From positions 353,216 through 417,215 of the forward strand of contig NZ_BBXC01000008.1 in the NCBI RefSeq assembly GCF_001570525.1: DNA of 64,000 nt. The letters are read 5' to 3'. This stretch comes from Herbidospora sakaeratensis (GTDB lineage: Bacteria > Actinomycetota > Actinomycetes > Streptosporangiales > Streptosporangiaceae). The notes beneath the pieces are model-generated. The model was not told the origin of the DNA and ran no database searches. It saw nothing but the letters and a program-made list of their open reading frames with translations. The position numbers were made by a program, and so were the translations under genes. Positions 8,389 through 15,695 of this stretch are shown piece after piece (position 1 is the stretch's first letter; the number at the start of each line of letters is the position of its first letter).

Positions 8389-9345
8389 TCAGTGCTGCCG
8401 GGTGTTACCCGCGAGCGGCCACAGGCGGTCGACCTCGGCGTTGAGGGTGGCCCCGATCAGCACCGCGAGGGCGGTGATGTAGAGCCAGAGCAGCACCGCG
8501 ATCGGCGCGGCCAGCGAGCCGTAGATGGACAGCGGGTCGAACCAGGCGGCCAGCACCTCGCGCAGCACGGCCGCGCAGATGATCCAGATCACCAGGGCCA
8601 GCAGCGCGCCGGGCACCTCGCGCCACCACCGGGTCCGCATCGGCACGCTCACGTGGTAGAGCAGCGTGAGCATCAGCACCGAGCCGGCCACCACCACCGG
8701 CCAGTAGAAGATCGAGATGAGCGGTTCGTAGTCGGGCAGGGCGGTGGCCAGCAGGGACGGCCCGACCACCAGGATCGGCATGACGACCAGGCCGATCAGC
8801 AGGGCCGCGAGGTAGAGGCCGAAGCTGAAGATCCGGGTGCGGATGATGCCGCGGGTCTCGCCCATGCCGTAGGCGATGGAGATCAGGTCGACGTACACGA
8901 AGAGGGCGCGGGAGCCCGACCACAACGAGAGCAGGAAGCCGACCGAGATCAGCGAGACCTCGCCGCCGTTGAAGACGTTGTCGATCAGCGGCTCGACCAC
9001 CCGCTGGACCGCGTCGGGGGTGAACAGCAGGTCGGCGTGCTCGATCACCGACGTCTTGATGTCGGCGATCGTGTCGGGGCCGAGCAGCCCGGCGAGGTGA
9101 CCGAGGACACCCAGGAGCCCGAGCACGAACGGCGGCAGCGACAGCAGGGCGAAGAACGCCGCCTCGCCCGCCAGGCCGGTGACCCGGTAGTTGACCCCGG
9201 CCATCGTCGTGGCCTTGACCAGCGCCCAGAAGCCGCTGCCGACGAAGCGCTCCATGCCCGCGCGGGCGCGCGCCATGCCGGCGCGGGACTGGTGCCCGAA
9301 CCAGTGGCGGCGGGACCGGCGCCGGGGCGCGTTCGCTGAGGTCAT
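8389..9345 (-). CDS. YihY/BrkB-family inner membrane protein
   Basis: A protein of about 318 aa with six predicted membrane spans. The family signature is visible: GLAGEAAFFALLSLPPFVLG near the N-terminus, WSGSRALFVYVDLISIAYG in the middle, and GSLAAPIAVLLWLYITALA near the end. The family was once misnamed ribonuclease BN; its real function is unclear, with transport or envelope roles proposed. Start is uncertain: ATG at 9345 gives a basic N-terminus, while ATG at 9357 adds four residues including a rare TTA codon. Neither has a strong ribosome site. Confidence 0.85.
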   Translation of the reverse strand: MTSANAPRRRSRRHWFGHQSRAGMARARAGMERFVGSGFWALVKATTMAGVNYRVTGLAGEAAFFALLSLPPFVLGLLGVLGHLAGLLGPDTIADIKTSVIEHADLLFTPDAVQRVVEPLIDNVFNGGEVSLISVGFLLSLWSGSRALFVYVDLISIAYGMGETRGIIRTRIFSFGLYLAALLIGLVVMPILVVGPSLLATALPDYEPLISIFYWPVVVAGSVLMLTLLYHVSVPMRTRWWREVPGALLALVIWIICAAVLREVLAAWFDPLSIYGSLAAPIAVLLWLYITALAVLIGATLNAEVDRLWPLAGNTRQH

Positions 9346-9375
9346 CGGCGTTAACATTACGTGTCTCGCGAAGGG

Positions 9376-9390
9376 GTCCACACTGTGGAC
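9376..9390. promoter_or_regulatory. 15-bp palindrome in the divergent sulfur-operon promoter region
   Basis: GTCCACA-C-TGTGGAC is a perfect 7-1-7 inverted repeat. It lies between the YihY gene and the sulfur assimilation operon, 7 bp before the -35-like TTGGAC at 9397. It is well placed to be an operator for a sulfur-responsive regulator, but I cannot name the factor. Confidence 0.4.
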
Positions 9391-9396
9391 GCAAAC

Positions 9397-9425
9397 TTGG
9401 ACATCAAGTACCCGCAAGGTATTGT
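9397..9425 (+). promoter_or_regulatory. Probable promoter of the sulfur assimilation operon
   Basis: TTGGAC (9397-9402) and TATTGT (9420-9425) with 17-bp spacing. The predicted transcription start is about 9432, next to the ATG of the leader peptide at 9433, so the leader would be translated from a nearly leaderless mRNA. Confidence 0.5.
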
Positions 9426-9432
9426 TACGGAC

Positions 9433-9516
9433 ATGCCAGTGGACCCGATGCTCGTCGTGCGCCGTCACGTCGACCTTCAGCGCGTCCGCAGCGCCATCTG
9501 TATCGACGCCCGTTGA
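9433..9516 (+). CDS. Cysteine-responsive leader peptide
   Basis: A 27-codon ORF (or 22 codons from the second ATG at 9448) with the core RRHVDLQRVRSAIC. This matches the conserved actinobacterial cysteine leader pattern RRHVDLxRVxSAxC found before sulfate assimilation genes. Ribosomes slowed at the Cys codon when cysteine is scarce would change folding of the downstream attenuator. It lies 120 bp before the sulfite reductase gene. Confidence 0.88.
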   Translation: MPVDPMLVVRRHVDLQRVRSAICIDAR

Positions 9517-9563
9517 TCGCCGCCCCTTCTTTCTGTTAAGGGCGCGTGACAGGCGTCTTTTTT
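9505..9563 (+). terminator. Attenuator hairpin of the sulfur operon
   Basis: GACGCC (9505-9510, inside the end of the leader ORF) pairs with GGCGTC (9552-9557), directly followed by TTTTTT. An inner arm forms between CGCCCCTT (9521-9528) and AAGGGCG (9538-9544). A T-run after a GC stem is unusual here and marks a true intrinsic terminator. A ribosome stalled at the leader's Cys codon would cover the region next to the GACGCC arm and favour read-through. Confidence 0.8.
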
Positions 9564-9636
9564 CATGCCCCCGCACTCAGCGCCGAGGCGGGAGGAAAAG
9601 CCTGGACGCGCGCGACCACCACTGGAAAGGTCCCGC

Positions 9637-11319
9637 ATGAGCACCCCGGCCCGCCCGGCGAACCGCCACCACAAGCGCCCTCGCGGCGAAGGTCAGTGGG
9701 CTCTCGGCTATCGCGAGCCCCTGAACAAGAACGAGGAGAACAAGAAGAACGACGACGGGCTCAACGTCCGTCAGCGGATCATCGACATCTACTCCAAGCG
9801 CGGCTTCGACTCGATCGACCCCGCCGACCTGCGCGGACGCATGCGCTGGTACGGCCTCTACACGCAGCGCAAGCCCGGGATCGACGGCGGCAAGACCGCG
9901 ATCCTGGAGCCCGAGGAGCTCGACGACCGCTACTTCATGCTCCGCATCCGCATCGACGGCGGCCAGCTCGACCTCAACCAGCTGCGGGTGATCGCGGGCA
10001 TCTCCAACGACTTCGGCCGGGGCACCGCCGACATCACCGACCGGCAGAACGTCCAGCTGCACTGGGTCGAGATCGAGTCGGTCCCGGAGATCTGGGAGCG
10101 CCTCGAAGCGGTCGGCCTGTCCACGACCGAGGCGTGCGGCGACACCCCGCGCGTGATCCTTGGTTGCCCCCTGGCGGGCGTCGACGCCGACGAGGTGATC
10201 GACGGGCGCGAGCAGATCCGCGAGGTGTACGACCGGTTCATCGGCGACAAGGCGTTCTCCAACCTGCCCCGCAAGTTCAAGTCGGCGATCAGCGGCTGCG
10301 GCGCCCACTGCACCGTCCACGAGATCAACGACGTGGCGTTCGTGGGCGTGGTGAACGAGGCCGGCGAGGCCGGGTTCGACGTCTGGGTGGGCGGCGGCCT
10401 GTCGACCAACCCGATGATCGGCAAGCGGCTCGGCGCGTTCGTCCGCCCCGACCAGGTGGGCGACGTCTACGGCGGCGTCATCGGCATCTTCCGCGACTAC
10501 GGCTACCGGCGGCTGCGCCACCGGGCCCGCATCAAGTTCCTGGTGAACGACTGGGGCGCCGAGAAGTTCCGGCAGATCCTCCAGGACGAGTACCTCGGCC
10601 ACGCCCTGCCCGACGGCCCCGCCCCCGAGCTGGCCGACGAGACCCGGCGCGACCACGTCGGCGTCCGCCGCCAGAAGGACGGAAAGTTCTACGTCGGCTT
10701 CGCGCCCAAGGTCGGCCGGGTCGACGGCGACACCCTGGCGAAGATCGCCGACCTGGCCGAGGCCCACGGGTCGAACCGGGTCGCGATGACGGTCGAGCAG
10801 AAGATGGTCGTGCTCGACGTGCCGGAAGACCGGGTCGAGTCGCTGGTCGACGGGCTCGACGCGATCGGCCTGAAGGTGCGCCCCTCGACGTTCCGGCGGC
10901 AGACGATGGCCTGCACCGGCATCGAGTACTGCAAGCTCGCGATCGTCGAGACCAAGGCGACCGCGACGACGCTGATCCACGAGCTGGAGAACCGGCTGCC
11001 CGACTTCGAGCACCCGCTCACGATCAACGTGAACGGCTGCCCGAACTCCTGCGCCCGCATCCAGGTCGCCGACATCGGCCTCAAGGGCCAGCTCGTCGTC
11101 AACGAGGCGGGCGAGCAGGTCGAGGGCTTCCAGATCCACCTGGGCGGCTCCCTGGGCGCCACCCCGGGCTTCGGCCGCAAGGTCCGCGGCCTGAAGAGCA
11201 CCGCCGAAGACCTGCCCGACTACGTCGAGCGGGTGGCCTCCAACTACGCCAAGCAGCGCAGCGACGACGAGTCGTTCGCGGCCTGGGTGCAGCGGGCCGA
11301 CGAGGCTGATCTCAAGTGA
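9637..11319 (+). CDS. sir: Ferredoxin-dependent sulfite reductase
   Basis: A 560-aa siroheme and [4Fe-4S] enzyme reducing sulfite to sulfide. The cluster ligands are C426 and C432 (CTGIEYC) and C468 and C472 (CPNSC). Y75 and C167 are 92 residues apart, like the Tyr69-Cys161 pair that forms a covalent link in M. tuberculosis NirA/SirA, so the crosslink is likely here. Start ATG at 9637 has GGAAAGG as ribosome site; an upstream in-frame extension to 9565 reads through attenuator-side sequence and is rejected. Sulfite rather than nitrite is preferred because of the cysH and cysteine-leader context. Confidence 0.9.
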   Translation: MSTPARPANRHHKRPRGEGQWALGYREPLNKNEENKKNDDGLNVRQRIIDIYSKRGFDSIDPADLRGRMRWYGLYTQRKPGIDGGKTAILEPEELDDRYFMLRIRIDGGQLDLNQLRVIAGISNDFGRGTADITDRQNVQLHWVEIESVPEIWERLEAVGLSTTEACGDTPRVILGCPLAGVDADEVIDGREQIREVYDRFIGDKAFSNLPRKFKSAISGCGAHCTVHEINDVAFVGVVNEAGEAGFDVWVGGGLSTNPMIGKRLGAFVRPDQVGDVYGGVIGIFRDYGYRRLRHRARIKFLVNDWGAEKFRQILQDEYLGHALPDGPAPELADETRRDHVGVRRQKDGKFYVGFAPKVGRVDGDTLAKIADLAEAHGSNRVAMTVEQKMVVLDVPEDRVESLVDGLDAIGLKVRPSTFRRQTMACTGIEYCKLAIVETKATATTLIHELENRLPDFEHPLTINVNGCPNSCARIQVADIGLKGQLVVNEAGEQVEGFQIHLGGSLGATPGFGRKVRGLKSTAEDLPDYVERVASNYAKQRSDDESFAAWVQRADEADLK

Positions 11320-11468
11320 GCGAGCGGGCCGCTCCGTACTACTGCCCGTACTGCGGTGAAGAAGATCTCGAACCGTACGTCTCCGAAGAGGAGCCCTACG
11401 GCTGGTACTGCCGGAGCTGCGCCCGGGCCTTCCGGGTGAAGTTCCTGGGGATAGGCGTTCGATCGTGA
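11316..11468 (+). CDS. Small zinc-ribbon protein in the sulfite reductase operon
   Basis: 50 aa from GTG at 11316 (overlapping the sulfite reductase TGA as GTGA) to TGA at 11468, which in turn overlaps the GTG of cysH. It has two CxxC knuckles, YYCPYCGEEDLEP and YGWYCRSCARAF, forming a rubredoxin- or zinc-ribbon-like fold. Small ORFs like this recur between sulfite reductase and cysH in actinobacteria. Role unknown; it may help metal or electron delivery. Coupling on both sides argues that it is translated. Confidence 0.8.
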   Translation: MSERAAPYYCPYCGEEDLEPYVSEEEPYGWYCRSCARAFRVKFLGIGVRS

Positions 11469-12217
11469 CCCCCCGTGAGGAGAGCGTGATGACCCTGGTG
11501 GACATCGAGGTTGAGCTAGAGCGCCGGCGCGGCGTGCTCGACCTCCAGAGCATCGTCGAGTCGGCGGCCGAGTTCCTCGAGGACGCCCCCGCCCGAGAGA
11601 TCATCCGCTGGGCGGCGGCGACCTTCGGCGACCGCATGTGTCTCACCTCCTCGATGTCCGACGCGCTGCTGATCGACCTGGTGAGCCGGGTCAAGCCGGG
11701 CGTCGACGTGCTGTTCATCGACACCGGCTACCACTTCGCCGAGACGATCGGCACCCGCGACGCGGTCGAGGCCGTCTACGACGTCAACCTGATCAACATC
11801 ACCCCGTCGCGGACCGTCGCCGAGCAGGACCGCGACCTCGGGCCGCGCCTCCACGGCCGCAACCCCGACCTGTGCTGCTTCCTGCGCAAGGTCGAGCCGC
11901 TGAACCGGGCGCTGGAGCCCTACCTGGCGTGGATCTCCGGCATCCGCCGCGACGAGTCGCCGACCCGGACCAGCACGAAGGTCGTCGAGTGGGACGCCAA
12001 GCGCCAGATGGTCAAGGTCAACCCGATCGCGCGGTGGACCCAGGAGGACGTCGACAACTACATCGCCGACAACGGGGTCCTGATCAACCCGCTCCACTAC
12101 GACAACTACCCCTCGATCGGCTGCGCCCCCTGCACCCGCAGGGTCGCCGACGGCGAAGACGCGCGGTCGGGCCGCTGGGCCGGACTGGGCAAGATCGAGT
12201 GCGGTATCCACCTTTGA
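11465..12217 (+). CDS. cysH: Adenylyl-sulfate (APS) reductase
   Basis: A 250-aa enzyme reducing APS to sulfite and AMP with thioredoxin. The [4Fe-4S] motif of the APS-specific class is complete: LCCFLRKVEPL plus GCAPCTR. The C-terminal ECGIHL carries the catalytic Cys. The PP-loop-like region is SSMSDALLIDL. Start is GTG at 11465, overlapping the small ribbon gene; ATG at 11489 is an alternative. The position between sulfite reductase and the siroheme chelatase places it in one assimilation operon. Confidence 0.92.
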   Translation: MTPREESVMTLVDIEVELERRRGVLDLQSIVESAAEFLEDAPAREIIRWAAATFGDRMCLTSSMSDALLIDLVSRVKPGVDVLFIDTGYHFAETIGTRDAVEAVYDVNLINITPSRTVAEQDRDLGPRLHGRNPDLCCFLRKVEPLNRALEPYLAWISGIRRDESPTRTSTKVVEWDAKRQMVKVNPIARWTQEDVDNYIADNGVLINPLHYDNYPSIGCAPCTRRVADGEDARSGRWAGLGKIECGIHL

Positions 12218-12222
12218 TCCCC

Positions 12223-12960
12223 ATGGTGGCCGTGGCGCACGGGTCCCGCGACCCGCGCGCCGCCGCCGTGGCCGAGGCCCTGCTCCACCGGGTACGCCTG
12301 GCGCGTCCCGGCCTGGACGTGCGGGTCAGCTACCTCGACCACGTGCGACCGGCGCTGACCGAGGCGCTGGCCCCGCTCGCCGAGGCGGTCGTGGTGCCGC
12401 TGCTGCTGACGGCGGCCTACCACAGCAAGGTCGACATCCCGGGCGCGCTGGCCGGGGTCGGCGCCCGGGTCGAGGTCAGCCCCACGCTGGGCCCCGACCC
12501 GCTGCTGACGGCCGCCCTGGAACGCCGCCTGGCCGAGGCCGGGGCCGTCGTGGGCGACCCCGAGACGGCGGTCGTCCTGGTGTCGGCCGGGTCGAGCGAC
12601 GCCTCGGCCAACTCGACGGTCCGCACGATCGCCCGCGAGTGGGCCCGCGCGCGGCCGTGGTGGGCGGTCACGACGGCGTTCGCCAGCGCCTCGGGCCCCC
12701 GTCCGGCGGAGGCGGTGGCGATGGTGCGCGCGGCGGGGGCGCCCCGCGTGGTGGTCGCCCCCTACCTGCTGGCGCCCGGCTTCTTCGCCGACAAGGTGGC
12801 CAGGGAGACCCTGGCGGCCGGCGCCGACCTGGTCGCCGACAGCCTCGGACCGGCGCCGGAACTGGTCCGGATCGTGCTCGACCGCTACGACGCGGCCGCG
12901 GCTCAGTCGACGTCGCAGCGGACCGGCTTGAGCGTCTCCTGCGTTCCGTCGGGGCGCTGA
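12223..12960 (+). CDS. Sirohydrochlorin chelatase (CbiX/SirB-like)
   Basis: 245 aa with two CbiX-type half domains. The N-terminal catalytic His is in VAHGSRDPRAA and the second in LLLTAAYHSKVDIPG. It inserts Fe2+ into sirohydrochlorin to make siroheme, the cofactor of the sulfite reductase encoded upstream. A TTG at 12214 overlapping the cysH stop is an alternative start. The last 20 codons overlap the convergent gene at 12903 by 58 bp, so the natural C-terminus may be extended compared with homologues. Confidence 0.88.
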   Translation: MVAVAHGSRDPRAAAVAEALLHRVRLARPGLDVRVSYLDHVRPALTEALAPLAEAVVVPLLLTAAYHSKVDIPGALAGVGARVEVSPTLGPDPLLTAALERRLAEAGAVVGDPETAVVLVSAGSSDASANSTVRTIAREWARARPWWAVTTAFASASGPRPAEAVAMVRAAGAPRVVVAPYLLAPGFFADKVARETLAAGADLVADSLGPAPELVRIVLDRYDAAAAQSTSQRTGLSVSCVPSGR

Positions 12961-13586
12961 AGCACGAGGGGCTGCGCGCAGTCGGCGGGCGGGCTGTAGA
13001 CGCCGGGGTAGCGGTAGACGTGCACCATGACGCCCATCCGGTAGTCCTTGGCCTCCTCCGCGCGGGCCAGCAGTTCCTCCTCGGTGAGCAGGCCCCCCTC
13101 GTCGTAGGGGAAGGCGCGGACCCGCACGTCGACCATGCCGTCGTCGCCGGTGGGGCGGTCGGCGACGGCGTGGTCGTCGTAGGTCAGCGCGGTCACCGGC
13201 CCGCACGGGCCCTGGGCGACCAGCCTGCCCTCGATCCACAAGCCCGCGTGCGCGGCGAACCCGGGGCAGTTCACGTAGATCTGCACCGGGCCCTCGCTCC
13301 CCGGGTAGAACAGTCCGTCGAGGATGCCGGGCGTGGCCACCGACCGCTCGGCCAGCATGTAGACGGTCTGCGGGGCCGGGGCCCGCTGGGCCATGGTGAC
13401 GTCCGGGTCTCCGGGTCTCTCCATCGGCAGCAGCACGAACCCGGCGGCCACCACGGCGGTCGCGGCGGCGGTGGCCAGGGCGGCGCGGCCCCGCCTGATC
13501 CGCCCGGCCCGCCGGTCGATCTCCCGCAGGGAGATCCGGTGGGTGGGGGCGTTGAAGGTGTCGTCCTCGAAAAGCTCGCGGATCAT
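12903..13586 (-). CDS. Membrane-anchored protein encoded after a SigE-family sigma factor
   Basis: 227 aa, start ATG at 13586 overlapping the sigma factor stop as ATGA. The N-terminal ~30 residues are cytoplasmic and charged, and a single membrane helix (ALATAAATAVVAAGFVLL) lies near residues 40-57. The rest is probably extracytoplasmic with three Cys residues (VNCPGF, GPCGPV, ADCAQ). Topology and coupling suggest an anti-sigma or signal-sensing partner of the sigma factor, but no anti-sigma domain is recognisable, so this remains inference. Confidence 0.65.
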   Translation of the reverse strand: MIRELFEDDTFNAPTHRISLREIDRRAGRIRRGRAALATAAATAVVAAGFVLLPMERPGDPDVTMAQRAPAPQTVYMLAERSVATPGILDGLFYPGSEGPVQIYVNCPGFAAHAGLWIEGRLVAQGPCGPVTALTYDDHAVADRPTGDDGMVDVRVRAFPYDEGGLLTEEELLARAEEAKDYRMGVMVHVYRYPGVYSPPADCAQPLVLQRPDGTQETLKPVRCDVD

Positions 13587-14071
13587 CGCCTGCTCCAGTC
13601 CATGGCGGGGTCGACGCGCAGTTTCGCCAGGGCGCGACTGGCCTGGCTCCGGACGGTGACCTCCGAGCAGCCGAGGATCGCGGCGATCTCGGGGTCGGAG
13701 AGGTCCTCGAAGTAGCGCAGCACCAGCACCGCCCGCATGCCCGGCGGCAGCCCCGCCAGGGCGACCCGCAGCACGTCGCGGTCGTCGGCGGAGCGCTCGC
13801 CGTCGGGCGCCGCCGACTCGGGCAGCTCGCCCGTGGGCACCTCGCGCCGCCACATGCGGCGCCACCACGAATTGTGGGTGTTGACGAGGATGCGGTAGAC
13901 GTACGCGTCGGGGTTGTCGCCGATCCGCCGCCAGGCGAGCCACGCCTTGGCGAGCGCGGTCTGCGTCAGGTCCTCGGCTGTGGCCCAGTCGCGGCACAAC
14001 AGGTAGGCGGTGCGCAGCAACCGGGACGACCGCTGCTCGACGTACCGCTCGAAGTCGGCGCGGTCGCGCAT
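13583..14071 (-). CDS. SigE-family RNA polymerase sigma factor
   Basis: 162-aa ECF-type sigma factor of the actinobacterial SigE (TIGR02983-like) group. Region 2 reads FERYVEQRSSRLLRTAYLLC and AEDLTQTALAKAW. Region 4 reads LPPGMRAVLVLRYFEDLSD with the helix-turn-helix IAAILGCSEVTVRSQASRAL. It is translationally coupled to the downstream membrane protein, which is the likely regulator. Targets cannot be predicted from the window. Confidence 0.9.
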   Translation of the reverse strand: MRDRADFERYVEQRSSRLLRTAYLLCRDWATAEDLTQTALAKAWLAWRRIGDNPDAYVYRILVNTHNSWWRRMWRREVPTGELPESAAPDGERSADDRDVLRVALAGLPPGMRAVLVLRYFEDLSDPEIAAILGCSEVTVRSQASRALAKLRVDPAMDWSRR

Positions 14072-14147
14072 GTCGGGGTCCTCACCGTCGGAGAAATCAT
14101 GTCACCGACGATGACGCGGCGGCACCGGCGATCCGTTGCACCGGCCC

Positions 14148-14891
14148 TCAGCGTTCTTTGTGCCGCCGCAGGGAGTCGTTGACCATGCGGTTGGCGTCGC
14201 GGATCGAGTCGTTCACCGCCTGGTTGACCGCCTGGTTGATCGCGCCGTGCATGGAGCCGTGGCCGAGGCCGCGGCGGTTGAGCCACCACTCGGTCCAGGC
14301 CAGGGCGTTGCGCCGGATGGGCTGGGCGTGGGAGTCGCCGAGGATCTTGATGTCGCCCATGACGACGTAGCCGCGGATCCGGACGATCGGGGCGTGCTGG
14401 CCGGGCGGGGCCTCGACCACCTTGACCTTCTTGTCGCCCATGATCGTCACCCCGCTGAGCTGCACGTCGACGCCGTCGGGGACGATGATCTTGATGTCGC
14501 CCATCACGCAGGTCGCCACGATGTCGATCTCGTTGGAGCGCACCTCGGCCTCGCGCAGGTCGATGGTCACGTCGCCCATGACGGCCACCGCGCCGATCTC
14601 GTTGTCGACCCGCCACTTGCCCTTGCGCTTGGTGTCGCCCATCACGGCGACGAACCACTGGCGGGCCTTGCCCGGCGGCTTCGCGGGGGTGTACGCGGGA
14701 GCGGCCGCGCCGCCGGGGAGGTCGGCTGTCAGCTGGGCCAGCTCGCCCTGCGTCTGGGCCAGGTAGGCGGCCTCGGTGCGGTCGGTGAGTTCGGCGAGCG
14801 TCAGCCGGCCTTCGGTGGAGGCGACCCGCAGGCGCTCGACGACGGCCTCGCGCTCGCTGTCGGACGCGCGCATGCCGGCTGGTTCGGTCAT
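14148..14891 (-). CDS. DUF1707 protein with LiaF-like C-terminal domain
   Basis: 247 aa. Residues ~7-60 form the DUF1707 (SHOCT-like) helix pair: RASDSEREAVVERLRVAS and GRLTLAELTDRTEAAY. A beta-repeat domain like the cell-wall-active-antibiotics response proteins follows, with recurring VMGD units (AVMGDVTIDLR, CVMGDIKIIVPDG, TIMGDKKVKV, VVMGDIKILG). The end is a helical, Asn-rich tail. Such proteins are common in actinobacteria and thought to act in envelope stress signalling; no enzymatic residues are seen. No membrane helix is evident. Confidence 0.8.
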   Translation of the reverse strand: MTEPAGMRASDSEREAVVERLRVASTEGRLTLAELTDRTEAAYLAQTQGELAQLTADLPGGAAAPAYTPAKPPGKARQWFVAVMGDTKRKGKWRVDNEIGAVAVMGDVTIDLREAEVRSNEIDIVATCVMGDIKIIVPDGVDVQLSGVTIMGDKKVKVVEAPPGQHAPIVRIRGYVVMGDIKILGDSHAQPIRRNALAWTEWWLNRRGLGHGSMHGAINQAVNQAVNDSIRDANRMVNDSLRRHKER

Positions 14892-14946
14892 GGCTACGAA
14901 TCTAGCCCTCCGGGAGCTCCCGCTCGATCCTCCCTGGGGACGATTC

Positions 14947-15573
14947 CTACCTCACCCTGGCCCTCATCCTGGCCCGCACCCGCACCGCCACGAAGACCGC
15001 CACGGCGACGGCGCACACCGCGATCACCCCGTTGGTGAGCCAGCCCGAGTAGCGCTGGACGACCTCCCAGTTCTCCCCGAGGAGGTAGCCCGCCAGCACG
15101 AAGACGGAGTTCCAGATGAGGCTGCCCAGCGCGGTGAGCAGGGTGAACACCCCGATCGGCATGCGCTCGACCCCGGCCGGGATCGAGATGAGGCTGCGGA
15201 AGACCGGGATCATCCGGCCGAAGAAGACGGTCTTGCGCCCGTGGCGGGCGAACCAGTCCTCCGACTTCTCGATGTCGGCGGCGGTGACGAACGGGACTCG
15301 GGCCAGCAGGGCGACGGTGCGGTCACGGCCGAGGAGGGCGCCCAGGCCGTACAGGACCAGAGCACCCGCGACCGAACCGGCCGTGGTCCAGGCGATGGCG
15401 GCGACCAGGCTCATGTTCCCCTGGCTGGCGGTGAACCCGGCGAGCGGCAGGATGAGCTCGCTCGGGATCGGGGGCGCCAGGTTCTCGATCGCGGTGGCCA
15501 GCCCCGCGCCGGGCGCGCCCAGGGTCTCCATCAGACCGACGACCCAACCGGCGATTCCGTCTAGTTTCTCCAT
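14947..15573 (-). CDS. DedA-family membrane protein
   Basis: 208 aa with about five membrane segments. The DedA/SNARE-associated signature is present: ENLAPPIPSELILPLAGF at ~23-40 and FFGRMIPVFRSLISIPAG at ~112-130. DedA proteins are polyprenyl-phosphate or phospholipid flippase-type transporters needed for membrane homeostasis. Start taken at ATG 15573; in-frame extension to 15660 lacks homology. A second DedA gene of a different subgroup is at 51299. Confidence 0.87.
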   Translation of the reverse strand: MEKLDGIAGWVVGLMETLGAPGAGLATAIENLAPPIPSELILPLAGFTASQGNMSLVAAIAWTTAGSVAGALVLYGLGALLGRDRTVALLARVPFVTAADIEKSEDWFARHGRKTVFFGRMIPVFRSLISIPAGVERMPIGVFTLLTALGSLIWNSVFVLAGYLLGENWEVVQRYSGWLTNGVIAVCAVAVAVFVAVRVRARMRARVR

Positions 15574-15695
15574 GGCGATCACGGTAGGGAGATCCTTCCG
15601 GCCGGTTGAGCCGGAAAGCCACCGTTTCGACCGGGGGACAGCCTCACCCCGCCAGCCCACAAACTGGACATATCACCATAAAGTACCCTGGAGAG

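Noticed and set aside
9577..11724. 715-codon open frame on the minus strand across the sulfur operon
   Set aside because: Antisense shadow of sulfite reductase and cysH. The sense strand has clear family motifs and codon bias; the antisense product is low-complexity Asp/Val/Gly-rich without homology.
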